Below, one piece after another: positions 47,603-56,408 of a stretch of DNA of 64,000 bases. Where the stretch lies: contig NZ_QGGU01000003.1 in NCBI RefSeq assembly GCF_003148745.1, positions 294,526 to 358,525 of the forward strand, in the 5' to 3' direction. The notes under the pieces are model-generated. The model had not been told where the DNA came from, did no database searches, and was given only the letters and a program-made list of their open reading frames with translations. Position 1 is the first letter of the stretch, and the number at the start of each line of letters is the position of its first letter. The DNA is from Pleionea mediterranea (GTDB taxonomy: Bacteria; Pseudomonadota; Gammaproteobacteria; Enterobacterales; Kangiellaceae). Made by a program: the position numbers and the translations under genes.

Positions 47603-48811
47603 CTAGGCGGAAATATCGGCGGCTATGGGTTCATTTAAGGTCTTATTTAATTGCTCTTCGGTTCGACCAAACCACTGGATAATTTGCTGATCCGTAAGCG
47701 GCTGACCGGCATCCGCACTTTGCTTAAAACGCTCAAAAGCGGCTTCAAGTTGTTGCTGCTCGGCATCAATACCCAATGACTTAATATGGCTGATAAAAGC
47801 ATTTCGCCCCGAATGTTTACCCAACACAATCTGCTGACCTTTCCATCCAACATCCTCTGCCCGCATAATTTCATAGGTAGCCCTGTTTTTTAATATACCG
47901 TCCTGATGAATACCGGCTTCATGGGCAAAGGCATTTTTGCCAACGATGGATTTATTGGGTTGAACAGCAAAGCCGGTTATTTCCGACACCCGCTGCGACA
48001 AATTCACCAGCCCTGTAGGATTAATACCAGTGGTAAAGGGGAACAGGTCCTGTCGCGTGTTGACTGCCATAACCACTTCTTCCAGAGCAGCATTACCGGC
48101 TCGTTCACCCAAGCCATTAATAGTACATTCAATCTGACGAGCACCATTTTCGATTGCCGATAACGAGTTTGCCGTCGCCAACCCCAGATCATTATGGCAA
48201 TGCACTGAAAAAATGGCTTTATCAGCATTGGGTACCTTGTTCATTAGCTGACGAATAAACTGACCAAAACTGTGAGGGACACAATAGCCAACGGTATCTG
48301 GAATATTGATGGTTGAAGCACCTGCCTCAATTACTTGCTCAATCAATTGAGCTAAAAAATCAATATCGCTGCGCCCGCCATCTTCTGCAGAAAACTCCAC
48401 ATCATCAACTCGATTTCGGGCATAACGAACCGCCGACACGGCACTGTCGAGTACCTGCTCCTGCGTCATATTTAACTTATGCTTCATATGCAATTCTGAG
48501 GTTGCGATAAAGGTATGGATCCGCTGCAATGGTGCTTTCTGTACAGCAGCTATTGCTAAATCAATATCCTGTTGTCTAGCTCTTGCCAAACTGCAAATAC
48601 GGGTATGCTGAATAACTTCAGAAACTTTTTCGATGGCCTTATAATCGCCAGCACTGGCTACCGCAAAACCGGCTTCAATCACATCAACCCCCAGATTTTC
48701 GAGCAACAGTGCGAGCTCAACCTTTTCCGATACAGACATGGACGCGCCTGGACTTTGCTCACCATCACGCAAAGTGGTATCAAAAATGATTAACGACTGT
48801 TGATTCGACAT
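47603..48811 (-). CDS. leuA: 2-isopropylmalate synthase, short form without regulatory domain
   Basis: 402 residues. TIM-barrel motifs [46 protein letters not shown] and [18 protein letters not shown] are those of LeuA, which condenses acetyl-CoA with 2-oxoisovalerate in leucine synthesis. The subdomain after the barrel ([27 protein letters not shown]) is present, but the C-terminal leucine-binding regulatory domain (about 110 residues in E. coli LeuA) is missing. The stop codon is clean and the 128 bp downstream do not encode it. Start supported by AGGAGGT ten bases upstream. Homocitrate or citramalate synthase is less likely. Confidence 0.88.
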   Translation of the reverse strand: MSNQQSLIIFDTTLRDGEQSPGASMSVSEKVELALLLENLGVDVIEAGFAVASAGDYKAIEKVSEVIQHTRICSLARARQQDIDLAIAAVQKAPLQRIHTFIATSELHMKHKLNMTQEQVLDSAVSAVRYARNRVDDVEFSAEDGGRSDIDFLAQLIEQVIEAGASTINIPDTVGYCVPHSFGQFIRQLMNKVPNADKAIFSVHCHNDLGLATANSLSAIENGARQIECTINGLGERAGNAALEEVVMAVNTRQDLFPFTTGINPTGLVNLSQRVSEITGFAVQPNKSIVGKNAFAHEAGIHQDGILKNRATYEIMRAEDVGWKGQQIVLGKHSGRNAFISHIKSLGIDAEQQQLEAAFERFKQSADAGQPLTDQQIIQWFGRTEEQLNKTLNEPIAADISA

Positions 48812-49046
48812 GTTTGAGTAAACCTCCTGATTGAATTTTATACCGTCAGAATAAATCCTACTCTTTTGACACTAAGGGACAAATTATCTTTAGCTATATA
48901 AGAGAGATAAGGACAATATCTCACAAAGATATTAGACAAATTACTCTGGCGAACCCCGGTGGTTCGTCTATAGTAAGTGAAGTTGATTCGGAGAGAAGCT
49001 AAAGGGTCAACGGGCTGAATTCCAATCAACCGGACGGGGAGAAATC

Positions 49047-49253
49047 ATGAGTAAGTGTCAGAGTGAACACGTTGAAAATACTTTAAAGGACGCCATTCGT
49101 ACGTCTGACGAACAACATCAGCTTTACCAACAAAGTATATCCACCAGCAACCTGCTCAATCATTCTGATGATTTAAAAGCACTGGCCGAACAACTGAATC
49201 AAAAACTGGAAGAACTGAACCAGAAATTTCGCGAACAACACCTGGCAGGCTAA
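49047..49253 (+). CDS. Small coiled-coil protein of unknown function
   Basis: 68 residues, no signal. QHQLYQQSISTSNLLNHSDD and LKALAEQLNQKLEELNQKF; the last 25 residues form heptads with Leu at a/d positions. GGGGAG six bases before the ATG is a strong ribosome site. The stretch before it contains a 6-bp hairpin (48950-48966) and a TTGACA, so it may have its own promoter divergent from leuA. No known family. Confidence 0.6.
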   Translation: MSKCQSEHVENTLKDAIRTSDEQHQLYQQSISTSNLLNHSDDLKALAEQLNQKLEELNQKFREQHLAG

Positions 49254-49290
49254 TAACCAAAAACGAAGTTACAATCTCAGTTGCAGTAAA

Positions 49291-50163
49291 TCAATCTTCT
49301 TCAGCTTCTAGCGATCCACCACAGTGCTTACAAAACAGCGCATCCTTATCGTGCCCAGTTTCACCACACGTCATACAGGGCTCGCCAATTGCTTTATCGC
49401 CTCCTGTATAGGCTCTGACTAATTCCGCACTATAAATACCTGTTGGCACAGCAATAATGCCATAGCCTAGCACCATTATTGTCGCAGCAATAAACTGCCC
49501 TAACGGCGAAACAGGCGCAATATCACCATAACCCACGGTGGTCAGTGTCACTATCGCCCAATACACCGACTTTGGGATACTGGTAAAACCGCTGCCCTCG
49601 CCTTCAACCACATAAAGAAGAGAACCAAACACAACAACCAGCGTGGTTACTGTGTATAGAAAAACCATGATTTTATGCCGACTGTTGGACAGCGCACGCA
49701 TAAGTACATTGGCTTCTCCCAAATACTCCGCCAGTTTAAGCACCCGAAACAGCCGTAACACTCGCAGAATACGGATCACCAACATGTACTTGGCGCCGGG
49801 TAAAATAAGCGTTAAGTAGGTGGGAATTATCGATAGAAGATCCACAAGACCAAAAAAGCTTTTGGCGTATAACCAGGGTTTGCGGACACAAATAAGCCGC
49901 AAAAAATATTCAAGCGTAAATAAAATCGTAAAAAACCATTCAACGCCAAATAACCAGTCACCGTATTCCAGCCGAATGGCCTCAACACTGTCCAGCATAA
50001 TAGCAAGAACACTGATGATAATACTGACAATTAAAATCACATCAAAGGCCCGGCCCATGGGTGTGTGAAAGCCAAAAATGACATCATTGATATGTTCGCG
50101 CCAAGGAGAGAGCGCCTCCCCTTGATTGTATCGAGGAAGAGTCGCTTTTTTACGATTTATCAT
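49291..50163 (-). CDS. Voltage-gated-type potassium channel with C-terminal zinc-ribbon
   Basis: 290 residues with six helices. S4-like segment VIRILRVLRLFRVLKL has Arg at 131, 134, 137 and 140. Pore filter TTVGYGD (208-214) marks K+ selectivity. The C-terminal tail carries CMTC ... CKHC (Cys263, 266, 278, 281), a rubredoxin/zinc-ribbon-like knot that is unusual for bacterial Kv channels. Probably inner membrane. Convergent with the small coiled-coil gene. Confidence 0.9.
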   Translation of the reverse strand: MINRKKATLPRYNQGEALSPWREHINDVIFGFHTPMGRAFDVILIVSIIISVLAIMLDSVEAIRLEYGDWLFGVEWFFTILFTLEYFLRLICVRKPWLYAKSFFGLVDLLSIIPTYLTLILPGAKYMLVIRILRVLRLFRVLKLAEYLGEANVLMRALSNSRHKIMVFLYTVTTLVVVFGSLLYVVEGEGSGFTSIPKSVYWAIVTLTTVGYGDIAPVSPLGQFIAATIMVLGYGIIAVPTGIYSAELVRAYTGGDKAIGEPCMTCGETGHDKDALFCKHCGGSLEAEED

Positions 50164-50187
50164 TGGATAATTTTGTTCTGTTTAAAC

Positions 50188-50841
50188 TTAGTTTTGGGCT
50201 TTAGGCTCTATTAACAACTCAACTCGACGATTATCGGCACGACCTTGCTCAGTTGAATTAGTTGCGATTGGTGATGACTCACCAAAACCGCGAACTTTTA
50301 AACGTTCACTGCTGATTTCACGCTGTTTAAGATAGTTAGCCACACTGGTTGCCCGTTTGATGGACAGGTCGAAATTGTAAGATTCACTGCCACTGGAATC
50401 CGTATGACCCGACACCACTAATACAGACTCATTAAACTCACCTAACACTTTAGCCACCGAGTTTAATGTCGAATAAAAGCTCGACTGAACTTCGGCACGA
50501 TTCACACCAAAGGTTATATTACTCGGCATTATTAACCGAATATTCTCGCCTTCTCTGGCCACCCGAACGCCGGTACCTTCCAGTTCATTGCGAAGCTTTT
50601 TCTCTTGCGCATCCATATAGGCGCCCACACCCATGCCGATTAATCCACAACCCACGGCGGCATTTCTTGCTCGTTTACTGCTTTTTCTTGAACCAATGGC
50701 ACCACAAACAACAGCACTGATAGCACCAATGGTGGTGGCTTTGCTGACTTGCTTTTCACCTGTGTAAGGATCGTAAGTTTGACAGCCGCTCATCACTAAC
50801 ACGGCAAATAATATACTGAAAATGGCTGGTAATAATTTCAT
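50188..50841 (-). CDS. OmpA-family peptidoglycan-binding lipoprotein
   Basis: 217 residues. Lipobox MSGC (Cys20), a glycine-zipper segment with AISAVVCGAIGS and CGLIGMGVGAYM, then a C-terminal OmpA domain (about 100-217): FGVNRAEVQSSFYSTLNSVA, VSGHTDSSGSESYNFDLSIK, GRADNRRVELLIEP. It should sit in the outer membrane and bind peptidoglycan via the Asp/Arg pair in that domain, as YiaD-type proteins do. Between fadE and the K+ channel gene on the same strand. Confidence 0.92.
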   Translation of the reverse strand: MKLLPAIFSILFAVLVMSGCQTYDPYTGEKQVSKATTIGAISAVVCGAIGSRKSSKRARNAAVGCGLIGMGVGAYMDAQEKKLRNELEGTGVRVAREGENIRLIMPSNITFGVNRAEVQSSFYSTLNSVAKVLGEFNESVLVVSGHTDSSGSESYNFDLSIKRATSVANYLKQREISSERLKVRGFGESSPIATNSTEQGRADNRRVELLIEPKAQN

Positions 50842-51191
50842 CGTAAACTCCTGAGCTTAAAATTTATTTCATTATTGCTATCAATCAATATCTATGTATA
50901 CGATCGATTTACGATAATTGATCAACTAATTTGCTTTTCTTTCAATTTAACTCACTCAATTCAACTCACCCCAAAAAGACTGAATGAATTAGTGCTTAAT
51001 AAAGCTTAACACTAAAAAGGTTATTGTAGCGGCTTATTATAATGGAGAGTGACTTTAAATCAGTGGTTGTTTTGGTAGCCTTTGATGAAAGTCACACAAT
51101 CATTGTGATAAAGGCTAGCATGATAAAATGAACCTAAGGTTAATCGGATGTGTTTTGGTGACATCCTGTCAGAAGTAAACCTAATCTAAAG
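50842..51191. other. Intergenic stretch between the fadE terminator and the OmpA lipoprotein gene
   Basis: About 350 AT-rich bases. It must hold the promoter of the OmpA-type lipoprotein gene; I saw no clear regulator site, small gene or repeat. Confidence 0.5.
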
Positions 51192-51227
51192 GCAATAAAA
51201 AAGCCGCTTATGCGGCTTTTTTATTGC
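51192..51227 (-). terminator. Terminator after fadE
   Basis: Perfect 16-bp stem GCAATAAAAAAGCCGC / GCGGCTTTTTTATTGC with loop TTAT, T-tract on both strands. Confidence 0.92.
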
Positions 51228-51276
51228 TTGGTTATGTCTTAAACATGGCTCACTAATGACGAGCCAACATTCAGGC

Positions 51277-53739
51277 TTAAGCTGCAGCCTGTGATGATTT
51301 TTTAGCGTTTTTAGCGCCGTTAACAATGTACTCTTTGCTGTAATCATCAACTTGAATGGCATCCAGTCGTGCCGCTTCGGCATCCAGGTATTGATCCGCT
51401 TCTTCCTGCGTCAGAATACCGGCAGCTACTGCGGTTTTAACTGTCTCTTCTCGAGTACGCGATTGAGTCAAACTGCCATCTTTCATAGCTTTACGTAAAG
51501 TCTTCTCGATAGGAGCTGTCGCCAATACTTTTTTGAAAGCATTTTCAATTCGGCCAGCAGCGTCATCATCACTTTCACCAATATAGCTGTCGAGAGTGAT
51601 TCGATCACGCAGTTCATTATCCGACATCATTGGCTTAACAATAGTGTGCTCTAACTTATCATTAGGCATTTTATACTTGGTACCGAATGGGAATACCATC
51701 CATTTAAGTACGCGTCCAAGACCTTTCATTGGTAAGTTATTAAAGAAGTCTAAGAAAGCTTTTTGCATTTCATAAAGACTGCGCTGAACACACCAGTCGA
51801 CGTAAGGTAAATCAGATTCCGGACGACCATTGTCTTCATAGTACTTAAGTACCGTTGAAGCCAGATACAGATGGCTAAGCACATCGCCAAGTCTTGCTGA
51901 TAAACGCTCAAGTCGTTTTAAGTCACCGCCAAAGATCATCATGGATAAATCAGAGACCATGGCTAATGCCGAGCTCATGCGTGTCAGTTGTTGGTAGTAG
52001 CGTCCCGTTTTTCCAGACACAGGCTTTTTCACAATTCGAGCACCGGTTAAACCCAATGTTAAGGTACGGATAAAGTTACTGACACCGTAGCCCACATGAC
52101 GGAAAAACAAACTGTCAAACTCTTCTAATCCCTGCTTTTCATCCGGATTACTCGCAGCCTGCATTTCACGAAAAACAAACGGATGACATCGCACCGCACC
52201 CTGACCAAATATCATCAAGTTACGCGTCAGAATATTAGCACCTTCAACCGTAATGGAAATCGGCATCGACATATAACCGCTGGATAAATAATTACGCTCT
52301 CCCATGATCACACCACGACCACCGTGAATGTCCATGGCGTCGGTAATCACCGAGCGAGCCAGTTCGGTCATATGGTATTTAGCAATCGCGGTTACCACCG
52401 ATGGTTTACAGGAAAGATCAACCGCACCTGCGGTCATAATACGCATGGCTTCAAGTTGGTAGGTGTTTCCTGCAATTCGCGCAAGCGCTTCTTCTACACC
52501 CTGAAAATGACCAATAGATGTTTTAAATTGTGTTCTTAATAAGGAATAAGCACCGGTTAAACGATAGCTTAACTTACCGGTTGCGGTTGCCGATGAAGGC
52601 AATGAAATACCCCGACCCGCCGACAGACACTCAACCAGCATTCTCCAGCCTTTACCGGCGTAATCTTTGCCTCCAATAATCCAGTCGATAGGAATAAATA
52701 CATCTTTACCATGAGTAGGGCCGTTCATAAATGCCTGCCCCATTGGGTAATGACGATTGCCCACCTCAACGCCTTTATGATCGGTTGGAATTAGCGCACA
52801 GGTAATTCCCAGCTCTTCGGTATCGCCTAACAAGCCTTCGGGATCATAAAGTTTAAATGCCAAACCAAGCACAGTAGCAACAGGCGCCAAAGTAATGTAT
52901 CGCTTGTTCCAGTTTAAGCGAATACCCACTACTTCTTTACCTTCGTGTTCGCCCTTACAGATAATTCCGGTATCAGGAATAGCGCCCGCATCGGATCCCG
53001 CCTCGGGTCCGGTTAATGCAAAACATGGAATTTCTTCACCTTTTGCCAGTCGAGGCAAGTAATGGTTTTTCTGCTCATCGGTACCATAGTGTAATAACAG
53101 TTCGGCAGGCCCTAATGAGTTAGGCACCATAACCGAAACCGACAAAGAACCACTGCGAGTCGCCAGTTTTTGAACAACAGTTGAATGCGCTAACGCAGAG
53201 AAACCTTTACCGCCGTATTCTTTTGGAATGATCATGCCTAGAAAGCCTTCTTTCTTCATGTATTCCCAAGCTTCTGGTGGTAAATCTTTATCTTCGTGAA
53301 CCACTTTCCAGTCGTCGACCATCTCACATAATTTAGTCGCCTGATTATCAACAAAGTCTCTTTCTTCTTTTGATAATTCCGGTTTAGGAAAACTTAACAA
53401 CTTGCTCCACTCCGGATTACCTTTAAACAATTCACCATCCCACCAAACATCACCAGCTTCGAGTGCATCTTTTTCGGTTTGATTCATAGGTGGCAGTACT
53501 GATTTAAATAACTTAAAGATAGGCAAGGTAATTTTGTCTTTTCTTAAGTCATTAAAGAAGTAGACCACGGCAAACAGGCCCAGTAAAACCCAGGGTACAA
53601 TGGCAACATCCCACACAAAGCTCATAGCAACCAGAACAACCGCTGCCGCGACCAGCGCTGTGCCTGTGCGCATTCTTTTATAGGCACTTACCCAGAGCAC
53701 TACCAGTAATGCCAATATTTGTCCTAACGTAATCATCAT
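51277..53739 (-). CDS. fadE: Acyl-CoA dehydrogenase FadE
   Basis: 820 residues, close to E. coli FadE (814), with two N-terminal membrane helices, then an acyl-CoA dehydrogenase core: FALTGPEAGSDAGAIPDTG (FAD/substrate), WNKRYITLAPVATVLGLAFK, MDIHGGRGVIMGERNYLSSG and the FadE C-terminal helical domain (TAVAAGILTQEEADQYLDAE). First step of beta-oxidation. It lies 36 bp downstream of psrA on the same strand, forming a probable psrA-fadE unit. Confidence 0.95.
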   Translation of the reverse strand: MMITLGQILALLVVLWVSAYKRMRTGTALVAAAVVLVAMSFVWDVAIVPWVLLGLFAVVYFFNDLRKDKITLPIFKLFKSVLPPMNQTEKDALEAGDVWWDGELFKGNPEWSKLLSFPKPELSKEERDFVDNQATKLCEMVDDWKVVHEDKDLPPEAWEYMKKEGFLGMIIPKEYGGKGFSALAHSTVVQKLATRSGSLSVSVMVPNSLGPAELLLHYGTDEQKNHYLPRLAKGEEIPCFALTGPEAGSDAGAIPDTGIICKGEHEGKEVVGIRLNWNKRYITLAPVATVLGLAFKLYDPEGLLGDTEELGITCALIPTDHKGVEVGNRHYPMGQAFMNGPTHGKDVFIPIDWIIGGKDYAGKGWRMLVECLSAGRGISLPSSATATGKLSYRLTGAYSLLRTQFKTSIGHFQGVEEALARIAGNTYQLEAMRIMTAGAVDLSCKPSVVTAIAKYHMTELARSVITDAMDIHGGRGVIMGERNYLSSGYMSMPISITVEGANILTRNLMIFGQGAVRCHPFVFREMQAASNPDEKQGLEEFDSLFFRHVGYGVSNFIRTLTLGLTGARIVKKPVSGKTGRYYQQLTRMSSALAMVSDLSMMIFGGDLKRLERLSARLGDVLSHLYLASTVLKYYEDNGRPESDLPYVDWCVQRSLYEMQKAFLDFFNNLPMKGLGRVLKWMVFPFGTKYKMPNDKLEHTIVKPMMSDNELRDRITLDSYIGESDDDAAGRIENAFKKVLATAPIEKTLRKAMKDGSLTQSRTREETVKTAVAAGILTQEEADQYLDAEAARLDAIQVDDYSKEYIVNGAKNAKKSSQAAA

Positions 53740-53775
53740 TACACTCCAAATATATCAGTTAATTTTGCGATTCTT

Positions 53776-54402
53776 TTACGACTTAAATCCGGCTGCTAAA
53801 AATGGCAGCAGCCGCTCTAATGTTTGTTCCAGAGTCATCGACTCTTTAAAATCCGCTTCAGCTATTTCGTGCAGCGCCTGACTACCCGCCAAAGTAAAAA
53901 TAACGGTTCCCAACATAAAGTGTAGACGCCAGAACATTTCATTGTTAGCCAGTTCTGGTGCAGCCCGATGCAATTGATTGGTAAAACGCATGAGATACGG
54001 CGCATAGTTTTCTTGCATAAAACGACGCATATGCCCCTGACTCTCTGCATAGGCCCGCCCCAACAACTTCATAAAATTAGACGTGCCCTGCTGACGCTTG
54101 CCATCCACAGCCATTAAAGGCTTTACCAGGGTGTGAAGCACTTCTTCTACCGTTGGCGCATCTTCTTGTTTTTCAAGAGGATTCAGCTCTTTATCCAATT
54201 CTTTTACAAAGCCTTGCAAAAACCGGTCGAATACAGCCTGTATTAATGACTTCTTTGAGCCAAAGTGATAGTTCACCGAGGCCAGATTCACATCGGCCCG
54301 GTTAGTAATGGTCCTTAAGCTGGTTTCAGCAAAGCCCCGATCGGCAAAAAGAGCCTCTGCCGCATCCAAAATCCGATGCTTGGTGGTTTGTTTGTTTGTC
54401 AT
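53776..54402 (-). CDS. psrA: TetR-family fatty-acid regulator, PsrA-like
   Basis: 208 residues. The DNA-binding head (RILDAAEALFADRGFAETSL, ADVNLASVNYHFGSKKSLIQ) and the ligand domain (FMKLLGRAYAESQGHMRRFM, MFWRLHFMLGTVIFTLAGSQ) follow Pseudomonas PsrA closely. PsrA senses long-chain fatty acids and represses beta-oxidation genes and itself. Tandem PsrA-type boxes lie 52-78 bp upstream of its start, and fadE follows. Confidence in TetR is very high; PsrA identity is strong by pattern. Confidence 0.85.
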   Translation of the reverse strand: MTNKQTTKHRILDAAEALFADRGFAETSLRTITNRADVNLASVNYHFGSKKSLIQAVFDRFLQGFVKELDKELNPLEKQEDAPTVEEVLHTLVKPLMAVDGKRQQGTSNFMKLLGRAYAESQGHMRRFMQENYAPYLMRFTNQLHRAAPELANNEMFWRLHFMLGTVIFTLAGSQALHEIAEADFKESMTLEQTLERLLPFLAAGFKS

Positions 54403-54452
54403 ACTGTTAATTAACGCCTAACACCCGCTTGGCTCTAATTGCAGCCAAAATG

Positions 54453-54480
54453 TAAACACTTGTTTGAAACATACGTTCAA
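54453..54480. promoter_or_regulatory. Two overlapping PsrA-type operator boxes
   Basis: TAAAC-ACTT-GTTTG (54453-54466) fits the PsrA consensus G/CAAAC-N2-4-GTTTG/C except for the first base. A second near-match GAAAC-ATAC-GTTCA shares the last G (54466-54479). Together they make tandem half-sites upstream of psrA, suggesting autoregulation. Confidence 0.6.
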
Positions 54481-55079
54481 TTAATTGCTTTGTCAAGGAA
54501 TAGAGCCCTGAAACAGTCAGTAGACAGGCTGAACTTTGCACACTTATTCATAAGTTAATAGCCGCTCCATAAATGAATGGATACCGACAAGAATAATGAG
54601 TTGTTATGGTCTGAAAAAAGGCGGCCTAATTAATAAGGTCTAGTTAATAAGGTCTAAATTAGATTCGTAACAGATATAAGGCAGTTACAAGTCAAGCTAG
54701 CTTTAAATCACGGCAACCTGCAACCCACTACTGGTTCCTTACAGCTTCATCTCTCTAAAGAATAGGGTTACTAGAAATAAAGGCACCGCCAAAAAAATAG
54801 CATTGATTGTTATTCCTCAACTATTTCAGGAAGTGTTCAATCCAGTTTAAAGCAGCAATGTAAGTTCGTCCGACTTATTAACTTAACCGCCTGTTACTTA
54901 TATCAAGATTTTGTCGATAGAGCTGACTTGCTACCCCACATCATCGGAAAGCGGCTAAAACAAAGCAAGGCGATTCTGTCTAAAATCGTTATTAATTTAA
55001 CTGAAATGTTTATCTAAGAAGAACCTGATCCGCCCTTATTTTGAGTCAGTCAAATCCGGATAACGGCAGTTAGATGAAT
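54481..55079. other. Gene-poor stretch between psrA and the glutaredoxin-like gene
   Basis: About 600 bases without a supported gene. A 13-base direct repeat TTAATAAGGTCTA occurs at 54630-54642 and 54644-54656, one base apart. No transposase fragment was recognised. Confidence 0.5.
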
Positions 55080-55358
55080 TCAACTCTGATTATCATTATT
55101 TATAAAGCCCACCAAACCGTCCAAATCAAACGGCCAATTTAACTCCTGTTTCGAGATCGGATGTTGGAGAACAGGAATAGACACACCATAACGCTCTACC
55201 AGCTTATCATCTTCAACAATATCTATCATTTTAAGAGCCACGTCGTTCGCAATCAGTTGCTGCTGTTTTGCGTAATAAAATAATCCGATGGCTTGCTCGC
55301 ATAAGTGACACCCATCAGTGGTATATAAGTTATAGGTCGTCATTTTTTCACTCATCAT
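55080..55358 (-). CDS. Glutaredoxin-like (DUF836-type) protein
   Basis: 92 residues. TTDGCHLCEQA holds the CxxC redox pair; VSIPVLQHPIS has the cis-Pro; NWPFDLDGLVGFI closes the fold. It is the short thioredoxin-fold type common next to unrelated genes in gammaproteobacteria. Start MMSEKMTTYNLY; the exact Met is uncertain. Confidence 0.85.
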   Translation of the reverse strand: MMSEKMTTYNLYTTDGCHLCEQAIGLFYYAKQQQLIANDVALKMIDIVEDDKLVERYGVSIPVLQHPISKQELNWPFDLDGLVGFINNDNQS

Positions 55359-55531
55359 TTAAAGTTAATCTTAAGGCTCATAGTAAGGTGAATCTAATAA
55401 AAATGTCATTTTTGAACATTAAAGTGGATTGTACCCTAAAGAATTGTTCAATTGCTGTTAAAAAGCATTCACATTTAATACTGTAGTCCGTATAATCGCG
55501 GCGCATTTTTTAATCAATGAGGTAAAACAAA

Positions 55532-56197
55532 ATGGCAAAAGCTAAAAGAGTTGTTAAAGCGAAAGCGAAAAAAGCAACAGCTAAACCTGCTACTAAAGCA
55601 GTTAAAAAAGTTACTAAAAAAGCAACTCGTAAACCCGCTGCCAAAAAAGCGGCTGTTTCTGCATTAGCGTTAGCCCAAACGGCTTTCGAAAAATCTCTGG
55701 CGGATCTGAACACAGCAGCCAGCAAAGAAGTTGCACAAACTGAAAAAGCGGTAGCTAAAGCAGAGAAAGCGGCCAAAACAGCTGCTGACAAACTTGCTAA
55801 AGCAAAAACCAAGTTAAAAGCAGCTCAAGATAAAGTTAAAGCTAAGAAAACGGCTGCCAGTGTAAAAGCCGTTGCAACCAACAAAGCTAAAGTTGCTGAG
55901 CTAAAAGAAGCCGCTAACGCGACTAAAGCTGATGTTGCATGTGCCAAAGACGCGGTTAAAGAAGCAAAAGCCGTTGCTAAATCAGTAGCAGGCAAAGTAA
56001 AGGCCATTGCCAAGTTTGAAAAAGAACAGGCAAAAGCCGACGCCGCTAAAGCGAAAAAAGCAGCGAAAGCAAAAAAAGCCTCCAAGAAAAAAGCGACTAA
56101 AGCCAAAGCTAAACCAGCCGCTAAAAAAGCAGCGAAAAAAGTAACGCCAGCTGCCACAGTAACGGAAACCACTCCGTCAGAGTCAACAGCCGCTTAA
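55532..56197 (+). CDS. Lys/Ala-rich AlgP/histone-H1-like DNA-binding protein
   Basis: 221 residues, mostly Lys, Ala and Thr. PAxKKA/KAKKAxK units in the N-terminal 50 and C-terminal 50 residues resemble AlgP (AlgR3) and other bacterial H1-like proteins; the middle (about 60-160) is a coiled-coil-like helix with TAFEKSLADLNTAASKEVAQ. Likely nucleoid-associated. In Pseudomonas AlgP affects alginate expression; no alginate genes are here, so the role is open. Good promoter region and own terminator. Confidence 0.78.
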   Translation: MAKAKRVVKAKAKKATAKPATKAVKKVTKKATRKPAAKKAAVSALALAQTAFEKSLADLNTAASKEVAQTEKAVAKAEKAAKTAADKLAKAKTKLKAAQDKVKAKKTAASVKAVATNKAKVAELKEAANATKADVACAKDAVKEAKAVAKSVAGKVKAIAKFEKEQAKADAAKAKKAAKAKKASKKKATKAKAKPAAKKAAKKVTPAATVTETTPSESTAA

Positions 56198-56242
56198 TTG
56201 CGTTAGACTCTGCTTTTAAGCGAAAGCTTATTAGGCATTATT

Positions 56243-56268
56243 AAAAAGGGCGCTCATGCGCCCTTTTT
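56243..56268 (+). terminator. Terminator after the AlgP-like gene
   Basis: Perfect 11-bp stem AAAAAGGGCGC / GCGCCCTTTTT with loop TCAT, followed by CTTT; active probably in both directions between convergent genes. Confidence 0.88.
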
Positions 56269-56408
56269 CTTTACCTGCAGCTTTCTTTGCCTGCAGCCAA
56301 CAGCCCAAACTCAACGCCGTTAATTTGATTTCAAGTTTTTCTCTCGTCGGGTATCCAGAGCTTGGCTTTTGTCAAAAAACCGGCATCTTATAAATAATCT
56401 GTGACGCC

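Noticed and set aside
55510..56172. Ala/Phe/Leu-rich minus-strand frames opposite the AlgP-like gene
   Set aside because: Antisense of Lys/Ala codons gives such sequence; no start signal.
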